Shown here: in pieces, positions 8,399-17,548 of the stretch
Position numbering within the stretch: position 1 is the stretch's first letter
Layout: each line of letters starts with the position of its first letter
Assembly: GCA_948794795.1 (NCBI GenBank)
Contig: CAQGLR010000005.1
Location: 62,001 to 126,000, forward strand
From: an uncultured Lachnospiraceae bacterium
GTDB lineage: Bacteria; Bacillota; Clostridia; Lachnospirales; Lachnospiraceae
Direction: 5' to 3'
DNA: 64,000 bases
The notes under the pieces: model-generated
What the model saw: only the letters and a program-made list of their open reading frames with translations
Told to the model about the DNA's origin: nothing
The model's database searches: none
Translations under genes and position numbers: made by a program

Positions 8399-8427
8399 AT
8401 TATACATTATTAACTTCACTTAATCAA
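8399..8427 (-). promoter_or_regulatory. sigma-A promoter of hisB
   Basis: On the minus strand TTGATT (8427-8422) and TATAAT (8404-8399) have a 17-bp spacer, about 50 bp before the hisB start with its AGGAG site. It shares TTGATTAAGT with the hisIE promoter. Confidence 0.75.
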
Positions 8428-8513
8428 TAAAAAGCAAAATTCTTACAGGATAAAATACAGCTGTTCCAACAAAAAAACTGCTGCTATATAAAATATCCTG
8501 CCAGGCACTTTTC

Positions 8514-8542
8514 TTGCAGCCAGTAACTATATATGTTATACT
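8514..8542 (+). promoter_or_regulatory. sigma-A promoter of the AAA-ATPase gene
   Basis: TTGCAG (8514-8519), 17 bp, TATACT (8537-8542). It is followed about 20 bases later by the GGAGGT ribosome site and the ATG at 8580. It is divergent from the hisB promoter. Confidence 0.7.
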
Positions 8543-8579
8543 TTAATAAAATCTGTACATTTATGGAGGTAACTTTAAA

Positions 8580-10163
8580 ATGCCCAAAAGTTTTAATATT
8601 ACAGGGGTATGCATTCCAGAACTGCATTATATGGTAAACACCCAGGACCGCATTAAAGACATTGCTACAAATTATATAGCAAATGGCTGTTACTTTACAA
8701 TAAACCGTGCAAGACAATTTGGAAAAACAACAACCTTATACCTTCTTGAAAAATATTTAAAAAAACAATATATTATAATACGCCTTAGCTTTGAAATTGC
8801 AGACGAATTATTTAATTCATTATATAGTTTTGCAAAAGGATTGGTATATATTATTTACAATGAATTAAAAAACCAAGGAATAGATAAAAATATACTTGAT
8901 AAATGGAACCAGCCAGTTTCACATGAATTTCCATTTAATAGTTTAAGCCGCCATATCACAGAATTATGCAAAAACAGTAATAAAAAAATTATACTTATGA
9001 TAGATGAAATAGATAAAAGTCCTGACAACCAGATATTTTTATCCTTTCTTGGGCTTCTTAGAAATAAATACCTGGAACAACAACAACAAAGAGATACTAC
9101 TTTCCAGTCTGTTATACTTGCAGGTGTATATGATATTAAAAACCTGAAATTAAAACTGCATCCTGGAGAAGAACCTAAATACAACAGTCCATGGAATATT
9201 GCTTCTGATTTCATGGTAGATATGTGTTTTTATCCGGAAGAAATTTCGGATATGCTTTCTATGTATGAAGAAGATTTCCATACAGGAATGGATATTAAAA
9301 ATATTAGCAGCCTTATATATGAATATACATGCGGATACCCTTATATGGTATCACGCATATGTTTCCTTATAGATAAATATGTTGCTGGAAGTAATGGCTT
9401 TCCTGGAAAGAAAGAAGCCTGGACAAAACCTGGTTTTTTAAAAGCTATAAGAATTTTTTTACAAGATTCCAATACACTTTTTGATGATATGTCCAAAAAA
9501 CTTGATGAATTTCCTGTTTTAAAAGAACGGATTAGTGATATATTATTTTATGGTGCACAATATACATTTGAAGCAAACAGCCCAATAATAAATATTGGTA
9601 TAATGTTTGGGTTTCTAAAAAATTCTGGCAATTTAGTTGCAGTTGCAAACCGCATTTTTGAAACTAAAATATATAACATCCTGCTTTCAGAAAAAGAACT
9701 GGCACAAGGCACAATGCAAAGATATACAGATAATAGAAAAGAATTTATCCAGGATGGCAAATTAAATATGCATATTGTAATGGAAAAATTTTTAGAATAT
9801 TATGAAGAAATATTTGGAAATACTAATGAAAAATTCCTTGAAAATGAAGGAAGGCGTATTTTCCTTATGTACCTGCGGCCTATTATCAATGGTTCTGGTA
9901 ATTATTATATTGAAGCCCAGACACGTGACCAGACCCGCACTGATGTTATTGTTGATTATGGAGAACAACGTTTTATAATAGAAATGAAACTATGGCACGG
10001 CAATGCATATAATAAACGTGGTGAAGAACAACTTGCTGGCTATCTTGATTTTTATAAACAAGATATAGAATATCTTCTAAGTTTTAATTTTAATAAAAAT
10101 AAAAAAACTGGAATAAAAGAAATTACAATTAATAACAAAAAAATCATTGAAATTGTGGTATGA
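8580..10163 (+). CDS. AAA-ATPase-like / PD-(D/E)XK nuclease-fold protein
   Basis: This 527-aa protein is of the AAA-ATPase_like plus PDDEXK_9 type, abundant in gut Firmicutes and Bacteroidetes. It has a degenerate P-loop RARQFGKTTT (43-52), a Walker B-like IILMIDEIDKS (137-147), an ATPase middle region and a C-terminal nuclease fold with D455, E468-x-K470 and Q484 (TDVIVDYGEQRFIIEMK region). Residues fitting a PD-(D/E)XK active site are present. Its role is not known; it is unrelated to its his-operon neighbours and reads like an inserted gene. It is one of the few plus-strand genes and has its own promoter. Confidence 0.8.
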   Translation: MPKSFNITGVCIPELHYMVNTQDRIKDIATNYIANGCYFTINRARQFGKTTTLYLLEKYLKKQYIIIRLSFEIADELFNSLYSFAKGLVYIIYNELKNQGIDKNILDKWNQPVSHEFPFNSLSRHITELCKNSNKKIILMIDEIDKSPDNQIFLSFLGLLRNKYLEQQQQRDTTFQSVILAGVYDIKNLKLKLHPGEEPKYNSPWNIASDFMVDMCFYPEEISDMLSMYEEDFHTGMDIKNISSLIYEYTCGYPYMVSRICFLIDKYVAGSNGFPGKKEAWTKPGFLKAIRIFLQDSNTLFDDMSKKLDEFPVLKERISDILFYGAQYTFEANSPIINIGIMFGFLKNSGNLVAVANRIFETKIYNILLSEKELAQGTMQRYTDNRKEFIQDGKLNMHIVMEKFLEYYEEIFGNTNEKFLENEGRRIFLMYLRPIINGSGNYYIEAQTRDQTRTDVIVDYGEQRFIIEMKLWHGNAYNKRGEEQLAGYLDFYKQDIEYLLSFNFNKNKKTGIKEITINNKKIIEIVV

Positions 10164-10169
10164 AACTGG

Positions 10170-10265
10170 GCTGCCGAATTAAACAGAAAACATACAATAT
10201 ATGGCATCTGATAAATTTTATATCCACTATATATTAGTATAATTTTTATTAATGCGGCAGCTCCA
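10170..10265. repeat. inverted repeat in the 337-bp gap between convergent genes
   Basis: The ends TGGGCTGCCGAATTA (from 10168) and TAATGCGGCAGCTCCA (to 10265) are inverted copies with two mismatches, about 65 bases apart and AT-rich inside. It may be a terminator region or a small mobile palindrome. The rest of the gap (10266-10500) is AT-rich and I see nothing else in it. Confidence 0.45.
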
Positions 10266-10500
10266 AATACATATATCTAATTTTATAAGATCATTTATTC
10301 ATATAAAATTTTATTACTTCTAATTACTCTTTAATAAATCTGTCACTTATTCAAGCATCCATTCTACCTTAAAAACAGCAACCATTACATCAAAGCGTAT
10401 CCATTTATAAAGTTTCATTTTTCTGTATTTATTAAAATTTTGCTTATAAAGATTTTTAAACTGCCATTTTATTTTTACTAATGTACTTTCTACACATCTT

Positions 10501-12708
10501 TTATGTGTAAATATTCTTTTTAAACAAATTACATGCTGTTATAAAATATATAAACATAATTCCATAAAACAATATATAAACCAAGCCTATCTGTCCTATA
10601 ATCCTGGTAACAGGAATATAATTTATATAATTACGGTAATTCTTTATACAGATAAATATTAAAACTAATATTGATATAACTGATGCAATTCCTGTAGATA
10701 CAACAAACCACATACCTACCTGTTTTCTGATAATATAACTGGTTTCCTGTTCACCAATTCCCATTTTTTTAATTATAGAAAACCTCTTTTTATGTTCTGA
10801 AACATCCATTATCTGTTGCAATGCAAGTATAGCAGCACATACAATAATTAAAACCAGGCTGATATACGTTGAACCAAGTCTTTGCATAAGCGTGTAAGAA
10901 ATTCCCTGCACTAACTGCAAAGCTTTTATACGGATATAACCATCCCCTTGATATTGTCCTGACAAATAATTTAACCATGAACCTATATCTTCATCTATCT
11001 TCACAGCTTTTTTAATATTTATTTGTTCTGCTAAATTGGCAACATAATAATTCGTAGCTACTTTAAGTTCTTTACATACATAATCTGGCAAAATATAAAC
11101 AACTTTTACATTCCCTGTAAATAACCCCATTCCAACAGAAACTTGGAAATTACCATTATATAACTTATTAAGTTTAATTTCTCCAATCTGCAATATTGGA
11201 TATTCCCTGTCAAATTCATCCATATCACTCTGGATTACTTTTTTCTCCCATTGTAATGCAAAACTGTCATCTGGCAAAGTAACTGGAGTTTCACCTGACA
11301 TAACACGAAGTTTGTTATAATCAGAAACAGTTATTGCAAGTATTGGTTTTCTTTGTAATTCATCTGTTTCATTGATATAATAACTATTAATTTCTGCTTT
11401 ATCTTTTACTTTAACCTGCTCTTTCATTAAATAATTTTCAATATATTTATAATCCAGCCTGATACTTTCCTGCTTTTCTCCTGGTTCCAGTCCATAACGT
11501 GCAGTAAATATCTGTAAGTCATAAATAGAACGTTCTTTAAGATAACCCTCAGCCTCCCCGCTTAAAACAGGCATCCAGCCCAAAATAACCAGACCCATAA
11601 TCATTACTACTGTAATAATTCCTAATGTCCTGGATATTTTTTTTATACTAGACCGGATTTGTCCAACTAAAAAAAGATTATGATATTTAAATAGTTTTGC
11701 ATACTCAATTTTATTTAAAAATGTCCAAGATAAACTTGTATATAAAAATATTACTGCAACAATTAATAATATACCGCCATATAAGTAAGGAAGAACAATC
11801 CAATATTCAGGCAAAGCCCCCTCTTTTACACCTCCTTCCATAATTCCGCCACATCCAAATGATAAGCCAGAATTACAGAAACATATTATTGTGAAAACAA
11901 CTTCTGTCATCCCTCCTTCTTTATTAATATAATATTTGTACAAAAGCTTCAATGAACATATAATTAAAACTAGCATTAATGCAATCCATAATCCAATACT
12001 TTGTTGTATATTGCTACTAACTTTTTTATAAACTGGCAATATCCCATAACACAACATTCCTTCCAAAATAATTGTCACAATAAGGTCCGCCAGAACAATT
12101 ATATGAACACTTCTGTCATATTTTTGTAAATCTCCCAATTCTGCAGAATACAATAACCCTTTAATAGATTTTTCATTTATTGTCTTTACATTCATAATGC
12201 CTGTTAATAGAAATAAAATCCAGAAAAATAACATCGTCCACCCCATTGTATCTGGATATATTGACCAATCCAGCTTAAATGGTTCATCAAAAGATTTTAA
12301 AACTATTCCTTTTATTACTTGTGTACCAAATATACCTAATAATAAACCAGCAAATACTGCTACAATTCCTATACAAAAATTTTCTATAAAAAATATAAAA
12401 CTAACTTTTCTTCTATCTATTCCTATTATCATTTCAAGACCAAATTCTTTTTCTCTTCTACGCATAATATAGGAATTAACATAAACTATTAAAAAACTTA
12501 GGAATATTGTACTTACTGGTATAAGTTTTCCCATCTGCTGTGACAGATAACTAAGATTTATCGATATTGGAAGCTGTGCGGCATAATAAGGACTTGTAAC
12601 AGAAAGAAAACTATAAAACAGCCCTACTGACAGCACTAAAGTCAATATATATATTAGATAATCTCTTATGGAACGCTCCAGATTTCTCCATGCAAATTTA
12701 ACGTACAT
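10501..12708 (-). CDS. BceB-type FtsX-like permease
   Basis: The 735-aa permease starts MYVKFAWRNLERSIRDYLIYIL, a typical N-terminus of the BceB class. It has about ten membrane segments and a large extracytoplasmic domain between the fourth-quarter repeats (roughly 395-610). The ATG at 12708 is preferred over an upstream TTG because GGAGGT lies before it and because it gives an 11-bp overlap with the ATPase gene. Such permeases work with a BceA ATPase to free cell-wall precursors from peptide antibiotics and to signal to a BceS-type kinase, which lies upstream here. Substrate unknown; bacitracin- or lantibiotic-like compounds are the usual guess. Confidence 0.9.
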   Translation of the reverse strand: MYVKFAWRNLERSIRDYLIYILTLVLSVGLFYSFLSVTSPYYAAQLPISINLSYLSQQMGKLIPVSTIFLSFLIVYVNSYIMRRREKEFGLEMIIGIDRRKVSFIFFIENFCIGIVAVFAGLLLGIFGTQVIKGIVLKSFDEPFKLDWSIYPDTMGWTMLFFWILFLLTGIMNVKTINEKSIKGLLYSAELGDLQKYDRSVHIIVLADLIVTIILEGMLCYGILPVYKKVSSNIQQSIGLWIALMLVLIICSLKLLYKYYINKEGGMTEVVFTIICFCNSGLSFGCGGIMEGGVKEGALPEYWIVLPYLYGGILLIVAVIFLYTSLSWTFLNKIEYAKLFKYHNLFLVGQIRSSIKKISRTLGIITVVMIMGLVILGWMPVLSGEAEGYLKERSIYDLQIFTARYGLEPGEKQESIRLDYKYIENYLMKEQVKVKDKAEINSYYINETDELQRKPILAITVSDYNKLRVMSGETPVTLPDDSFALQWEKKVIQSDMDEFDREYPILQIGEIKLNKLYNGNFQVSVGMGLFTGNVKVVYILPDYVCKELKVATNYYVANLAEQINIKKAVKIDEDIGSWLNYLSGQYQGDGYIRIKALQLVQGISYTLMQRLGSTYISLVLIIVCAAILALQQIMDVSEHKKRFSIIKKMGIGEQETSYIIRKQVGMWFVVSTGIASVISILVLIFICIKNYRNYINYIPVTRIIGQIGLVYILFYGIMFIYFITACNLFKKNIYT

Positions 12709-13477
12709 CAATAAAACCACCTCCAAGCATTACCATAACATCCAAAATTTCATTAAAAAATTCCCTTCTTTTTTTATTCCCCTTTCTTATTTCTGCAAAG
12801 ATACGTCCATCTTTCAAAAATAAAATACGTTTTGCATAACTAGCTGTAAATACATCATGTGTTACAATTAAAATAGTTACATTCATAGTACTATTCATTT
12901 TTTCAAATAATTGTAATAATTTCATAGAAGAATGGCTATCTAAAGCCCCTGTTGGTTCATCCGCCAGAACTACTTTAGCGTTATTTACAATTGCCCTTGC
13001 ACAAGCACAACGCTGCTTTTCACCACCAGAAACCTCTGCTGGGAACTTTTGCAAGATACCATCTATTTCTAATTCTTCTGTTACTTGCTTTATCCTTTCT
13101 TCTGCTTTATCAAGTGATACCCCTGCTGCTGATAAGGCAAGTTCAATATTTTCTTTAATAGTTAAAGTATCCAGCAAATTATAATCCTGAAAAATAAATC
13201 CTATATTATCTCTTCTGAATTTTGCAAGTTCTTTTTCCTTTAGTAATGTAATATCATTTCCTCCTAATTCAATATTACCTGAACTAACCATATCAATTGT
13301 AGAAATACAATTTAAAAGTGTTGTTTTTCCAGAACCAGATGGTCCCATAATTCCAGTAAACTCACCTGGTTTTACTTCAAAACTAATATCATCTAAAACT
13401 TTTACTGCATTTCCATTACTGCCAAAATACTTTTCTATATGTCTGACATTTAATACACTATCCATAATATTTCTCAC
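12698..13477 (-). CDS. BceA-type ABC transporter ATPase
   Basis: The 259-aa ATPase has Walker A GPSGSGKTTLLN (near 44), the Q-loop FQDYNLL, the signature VSGGEKQRC, and Walker B VVLADEPTGALDS. The C-terminus overlaps the permease start by 11 bp, so the two are translationally coupled. It belongs to the MacB/BceA group. A terminator and a separate putative operator lie upstream, so the transporter genes have their own regulated transcription apart from the kinase/regulator pair. Confidence 0.93.
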   Translation of the reverse strand: MRNIMDSVLNVRHIEKYFGSNGNAVKVLDDISFEVKPGEFTGIMGPSGSGKTTLLNCISTIDMVSSGNIELGGNDITLLKEKELAKFRRDNIGFIFQDYNLLDTLTIKENIELALSAAGVSLDKAEERIKQVTEELEIDGILQKFPAEVSGGEKQRCACARAIVNNAKVVLADEPTGALDSHSSMKLLQLFEKMNSTMNVTILIVTHDVFTASYAKRILFLKDGRIFAEIRKGNKKRREFFNEILDVMVMLGGGFIDVR

Positions 13478-13533
13478 TCCTTATCTTTTTAAGCATTATA
13501 TAATAAACAATATAAATATTATATATTTTTACT

Positions 13534-13558
13534 TTACAAAAATCTTACAAAATTGTAA
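13534..13558 (-). promoter_or_regulatory. candidate response-regulator operator upstream of bceAB
   Basis: On the minus strand TTACAATTTTGTAA is palindromic, and TTGTAA recurs 11 bp later (TTTTGTAAGATTTTTGTAA). Direct repeats at one-helix-turn spacing are what OmpR-family BceR-like regulators bind upstream of their transporter genes. A TATAAT sequence follows about 40 bp downstream. The match to the class is inference. Confidence 0.5.
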
Positions 13559-13571
13559 TATTGTTTACATT

Positions 13572-13610
13572 AAATAAAAAAGCATGTTTACCAAAAACTA
13601 AAACATGCTT
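13572..13610 (-). terminator. terminator between kinase and transporter genes
   Basis: AAGCATGTTT pairs with AAACATGCTT around an 11-base loop, followed on the minus strand by TTTTTT. It lies 32 bp after the kinase stop. Confidence 0.8.
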
Positions 13611-13641
13611 ATTTATTATTACATTTATTAAATATTACAAT

Positions 13642-14652
13642 TTATTCTATAGAATGTTCATTAGGAAAAGTCAAAAGAGCTTCTGTAAAAACCCCCTCTT
13701 CTGATATAATTTGTAATCCAATTCCAAGATGTCCACATAATTTCTGGCATATATACAGCCCCATCCCCGTAGAACGTACTGTACCCTCATTATTTCTGCC
13801 TGTAAATCCCTTTTCAAATATCTTTGATAAATCTTCATCAGATATTCCTATTCCATTATCCCATATATGTAACTGGATATCGTGTCCTGTTTCATTCAAA
13901 TAAAATTTTAATATACATCTTCCCACCTTGCTTTTATACTTGATAGAATTTGTTATTAACTGGCTTAATATAAAAATACACCATTTTTCATCTGTAAAAA
14001 CTTCCACATCAGATCCAGACATTTCAACTTGGATTTTATTATTCAAAAGCATAAGATAATTTAATGAAATTGCTTCATGGCAAATATCCATAATTTTACA
14101 TTTTCTTATTACATAATCTTGTTCCACTGTTTCACTTTTTGCATAGTATAAAACCTGTTCCACATACCGTTCCATACTTTCAATTTCCAATAAAATTTCC
14201 CTCATTACTTCACTTTTATTATTTAATGCTATAAGTTTTATTCCTGCTATAGGTGTTTTAATTTCATGTACCCACTGTTCAATATATTCCTTATATTGTT
14301 TTTTACTTGTAATGCTTTTACGTACTTTTTCCATCATTGATTTACATGCACTTTTTAATATGTAATAATATAACTGTTCTTCCTGGCTGGAAGGTTTATC
14401 CATAATTTCAGAAATTAAATATTTATCTGGTAAATTTTCTAGCAAAAACAACAGCTTCTCAATCTTATGTTTCTTAATGTAAAACTGGATTCCAAAAAAT
14501 ATTAAAAACAGTCCTGCCCATGCTATTCCTAATAATAAAATTAATTCTGCTGGATTTCCAAGTAAATATGCCAATACAGCAATCATTCCAAAAACATTTA
14601 TTTGAAATAAAATACTAAAAATATTATCTTTTATATAATTTTTAAATTTCAT
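13642..14652 (-). CDS. BceS-type intramembrane-sensing histidine kinase
   Basis: The 336-aa kinase (from ATG at 14652) has two close membrane spans in the first 60 residues with almost no external loop, which marks the intramembrane-sensing class. The phosphorylation site is in EWVHEIKTPIAGIKL, and the ATP-binding domain has the N box (SQLITNSIKYK), DNGIGIS and GMGLYIC. The start overlaps the regulator stop as ATGA. In known systems the cognate ABC transporter acts as the real sensor. Here the transporter genes lie immediately downstream. Confidence 0.93.
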   Translation of the reverse strand: MKFKNYIKDNIFSILFQINVFGMIAVLAYLLGNPAELILLLGIAWAGLFLIFFGIQFYIKKHKIEKLLFLLENLPDKYLISEIMDKPSSQEEQLYYYILKSACKSMMEKVRKSITSKKQYKEYIEQWVHEIKTPIAGIKLIALNNKSEVMREILLEIESMERYVEQVLYYAKSETVEQDYVIRKCKIMDICHEAISLNYLMLLNNKIQVEMSGSDVEVFTDEKWCIFILSQLITNSIKYKSKVGRCILKFYLNETGHDIQLHIWDNGIGISDEDLSKIFEKGFTGRNNEGTVRSTGMGLYICQKLCGHLGIGLQIISEEGVFTEALLTFPNEHSIE

Positions 14653-15314
14653 ATACAATATCCCTGTTTATATTTTGTATGAATAAAATCTTTAACTCCT
14701 ATCCTGCCTAATTTTTCACGTATTCTTGTTACATTGACACTTAAGGCATTATCATCAATATATGCCCTGTTTTGCCATAAATCTTCAATTAGTTCTGTAC
14801 GTGTTACAATTCTTTCTGGATTTTTCATTATTATAAGAAGAATACGGAATTCTGTTCTAGAAAGTTCAACTGTTTCATTATTATAACTTACAAGATTCCT
14901 TTCTACAAAAAGCTTTATTCCATGATATTCAATTACCTCTTCCTCATCTAAATATGCCCTGCGTATTAACGAATTAACTCTTGCTAATAAAACAGGTATA
15001 TTATATGGCTTTGTAATAAAATCATCTCCCCCTAGCATTATACTATGTAACTCATCCATTATTGTATTTTTACTAGTAACAAATATAATTGGCACTTTAG
15101 AAAAACCCCTGATTTCACTACATATTTCATGACCATCTTTTTCTGGAAGTTTTATATCTAATATAACTAAATGAGGATTGAAAAACTGGATTTCTTTTTT
15201 TACATCACTTAACTTTTCCATAGCTTTTACATCATACCCTTGGTTATCAAGTAACAATTGTAATTCTTTTCTAATAATCTTGTCATCTTCTATAATAAGT
15301 ATTTTCTTTTTCAT
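14649..15314 (-). CDS. OmpR-family response regulator (BceR-type)
   Basis: The 221-aa regulator has a receiver domain (DD at 9-10 region of ILIIEDDKI, phosphoacceptor D in VILDIKLPEKDG, K in FITKPY) and a winged-helix DNA-binding domain (ELSRTEFRILLIIM ... VNVTRIREKLGRIG). It is the first gene of a four-gene detoxification module with its kinase and an ABC transporter. The preferred target is the repeat upstream of the ATPase gene. Confidence 0.93.
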   Translation of the reverse strand: MKKKILIIEDDKIIRKELQLLLDNQGYDVKAMEKLSDVKKEIQFFNPHLVILDIKLPEKDGHEICSEIRGFSKVPIIFVTSKNTIMDELHSIMLGGDDFITKPYNIPVLLARVNSLIRRAYLDEEEVIEYHGIKLFVERNLVSYNNETVELSRTEFRILLIIMKNPERIVTRTELIEDLWQNRAYIDDNALSVNVTRIREKLGRIGVKDFIHTKYKQGYCI

Positions 15315-15427
15315 TATACTCCTCCCTCATCTCCCTAATATATAATCAACATCATTACCTATTTCACTTGGTATTACAAAACTATTTTTTCCTTATATTC
15401 TTTTAACAACATTTTCTTTTTTATATA

Positions 15428-15583
15428 AATACCAGCTGCCCGGTTTTTATGGCAGCTGGTATTATTTAATAATAAAACAGTGTAATATTAAAAAAGAGCA
15501 TAGCATACTTTTGTCAATTTATTATTTAATAAAGAACTGTTATAATCTAAAATATGCAACAGCTGGCGCATTAGCGCCTGCTT
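15428..15583. terminator. two GC-rich hairpins downstream of hisD
   Basis: One hairpin pairs AGCTGGCGC with GCGCCTGCT at about 15561-15582, directly after the hisD stop. The second is a perfect 13-bp stem, AATACCAGCTGCC (15428-15440) with GGCAGCTGGTATT (15451-15463). T runs on the minus strand are poor, so termination of hisD transcription here is likely but not certain. The remainder of the 15315-15585 gap is AT-rich and holds the upstream region of the response regulator gene. Confidence 0.5.
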
Positions 15584-15585
15584 TT

Positions 15586-16881
15586 TTATTCAAACCTTAC
15601 TGCTATTGAGTTCGCATGTGCTGTAAGCTGCTCAGATTCCGCAAATTTCTCAATATCTTTATGTATATCTCCAAGTGCTTCTTTTGAATATGAAATTATA
15701 CTTGATTTCTTTATAAAATCATCAACTGACAATGGAGAGAAGAATTTTGCTGTACCATTTGTTGGAAGTACATGGTTTGGTCCTGCAAAATAGTCTCCTA
15801 GTGGTTCACTACTGTATTCCCCAAGGAATATTGCACCTGCATTTTTTATTTTTGTCATTATATCAAAAGGATTCTTTGTAACAATTTCAAGATGCTCCGA
15901 AGCAATTTCATTAGCTGTATCCACTGCTTCTTGCATATCTTTTGCAATAAGTATATAACCATAAGAATCTAAAGATTTCTTTATAATTTCACTTCTTGAA
16001 AGTTCTTTAAGGAAGCCATCTGTTTCATCAGAAACTTTCTTTGCAAGTTCTTCACTGGTTGTTATAAGAATAGCAGAAGCCATTTCATCGTGTTCTGCCT
16101 GTGACAGTAAATCCGCTGCTACATAACGTGGATTAGCTGTTTCATCAGCTATAACCAGTATTTCACTAGGGCCTGCTATAGAATCAATGCTTACATGGCC
16201 ATACACTGCTTTCTTGGCAAGTGCCACAAATATATTTCCAGGACCTGTTATTTTATCAACCTTCTTAATACTCTCTGTGCCAAATGCAAGCGCACCTATT
16301 GCCTGTGCACCACCAGCTTTATATATTGTATCTGCCCCTGCTTCATTGGCAGCAACAAGTGTCATAGGGTAAACTTTTCCATCTTTTCCTGGAGGAGTTA
16401 CCATAATTACTTCTTCAACACCTGCAACTTTGGCAGGCACGATATTCATAAGTACAGAAGATGGATATGCAGCTTTGCCGCCTGGCACATATACACCAAC
16501 CCTTGAAAGCGGGGTAACTTTCTGTCCAAGTATAGTACCATTCGGCTTACTGTCAAACCAGCTTTGGCGTACCTGTTTTTTATGGTATTCATATATATTT
16601 GCAAGTGATTTCCTGATAATATCTATCATACCAGGGTCAACTGCTTTGTAAGCTTCTTCAATCTCTTCCTTAGTAACCTTTATATTTCCAGCATTAATTT
16701 TTACACCATCAAATTTCTCTGTATATGCAAATAATGCTTCGTCTTTTCTTTCCCTTATATTATCCAGGATTTCCCTGACTTTATTCTCATATTCCACATA
16801 CTGCCCAGGGCTTCTCTTTAAAAGGTTTTCCAAAATATTATTGCGTTCATTTTCTGTAAGTTTAACAATCTTCATTCCCAT
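15586..16881 (-). CDS. hisD: histidinol dehydrogenase
   Basis: The protein of about 431 residues oxidises L-histidinol to L-histidine with two NAD+ and a zinc ion. Visible hallmarks are VPGGKAAYPSSVLMN, GGAQAIGALAFGTE, the family signature around GPSEILVIADETANP, zinc-site DLLSQAEHD, and the C-terminal EHLEIV and GPNHVLPT stretches. The ATG at 16881 is favoured over one four codons upstream because GAGG lies 6 bases before it. It follows hisG by about 25 bp and ends the hisZ-hisG-hisD run. Confidence 0.96.
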   Translation of the reverse strand: MGMKIVKLTENERNNILENLLKRSPGQYVEYENKVREILDNIRERKDEALFAYTEKFDGVKINAGNIKVTKEEIEEAYKAVDPGMIDIIRKSLANIYEYHKKQVRQSWFDSKPNGTILGQKVTPLSRVGVYVPGGKAAYPSSVLMNIVPAKVAGVEEVIMVTPPGKDGKVYPMTLVAANEAGADTIYKAGGAQAIGALAFGTESIKKVDKITGPGNIFVALAKKAVYGHVSIDSIAGPSEILVIADETANPRYVAADLLSQAEHDEMASAILITTSEELAKKVSDETDGFLKELSRSEIIKKSLDSYGYILIAKDMQEAVDTANEIASEHLEIVTKNPFDIMTKIKNAGAIFLGEYSSEPLGDYFAGPNHVLPTNGTAKFFSPLSVDDFIKKSSIISYSKEALGDIHKDIEKFAESEQLTAHANSIAVRFE

Positions 16882-16906
16882 ACTTAACCTCATTCCTTAT
16901 ATATAA

Positions 16907-17548
16907 CTACTCTGTTATTACCTGTTTTAAATCATGTATAAGTTTTGTTATGCGCTCATGCTGCATCTTCATGCTTACCTCATTAACTACAACACGTGCA
17001 GAAAGCGGACATATTTCTTCTAAAACTTCAAGCCCGTTTTCCTTAAGGGTAGAGCCTGTTTCCACAATATCAACTATAACTTCTGAAAGCCCTACTATAG
17101 GTGCAAGCTCAACTGAACCATTGAGTTTAATTATCTCTGCTGTCTGGTGTTTACAGTTATAGAAATAATCTTTTGCTATACCTGGATATTTACTTGCAAC
17201 CCTTATAAGTGAACCATCATTTAGCTGCTTCCTTGCACTTGCAGGCCCGGCTACACACATACGGCACTTTCCAAAGCCCAGGTCAAGTACTTCATAAAGC
17301 TTCCTTCCTTCTTCAATAATTGTATCCTTGCCAACCACACCAATATCAGCAGCGCCAAGTTCTACATAAGTTGGTACATCTGTTGCCTTTGACAAAAAGA
17401 ACTTATAGCCAAGTTCCTCATTTGTAAATATAAGTTTCCTTGTCTTTTCATCCTTCATCTCCTCACATGTTATGCCAATCTTTTCTAAAAGCCCAAGGGT
17501 ATGCTTTGCAAGCCTTCCCTTTGCAAGTGCAAATGTTATATATCTCAT
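16907..17548 (-). CDS. hisG: ATP phosphoribosyltransferase, short form
   Basis: The 213-aa protein is the short HisG, which lacks the C-terminal regulatory domain and needs HisZ. It makes phosphoribosyl-ATP from ATP and PRPP, the first step of histidine synthesis. It begins MRYITFALAKGRLAKHT and contains ELGAADIGVVGKD and the PRPP-loop region VDIVETGSTLKENGLEV. The start overlaps hisZ by 4 bp (ATGA), so the two partners of the complex are translationally coupled. Confidence 0.96.
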   Translation of the reverse strand: MRYITFALAKGRLAKHTLGLLEKIGITCEEMKDEKTRKLIFTNEELGYKFFLSKATDVPTYVELGAADIGVVGKDTIIEEGRKLYEVLDLGFGKCRMCVAGPASARKQLNDGSLIRVASKYPGIAKDYFYNCKHQTAEIIKLNGSVELAPIVGLSEVIVDIVETGSTLKENGLEVLEEICPLSARVVVNEVSMKMQHERITKLIHDLKQVITE

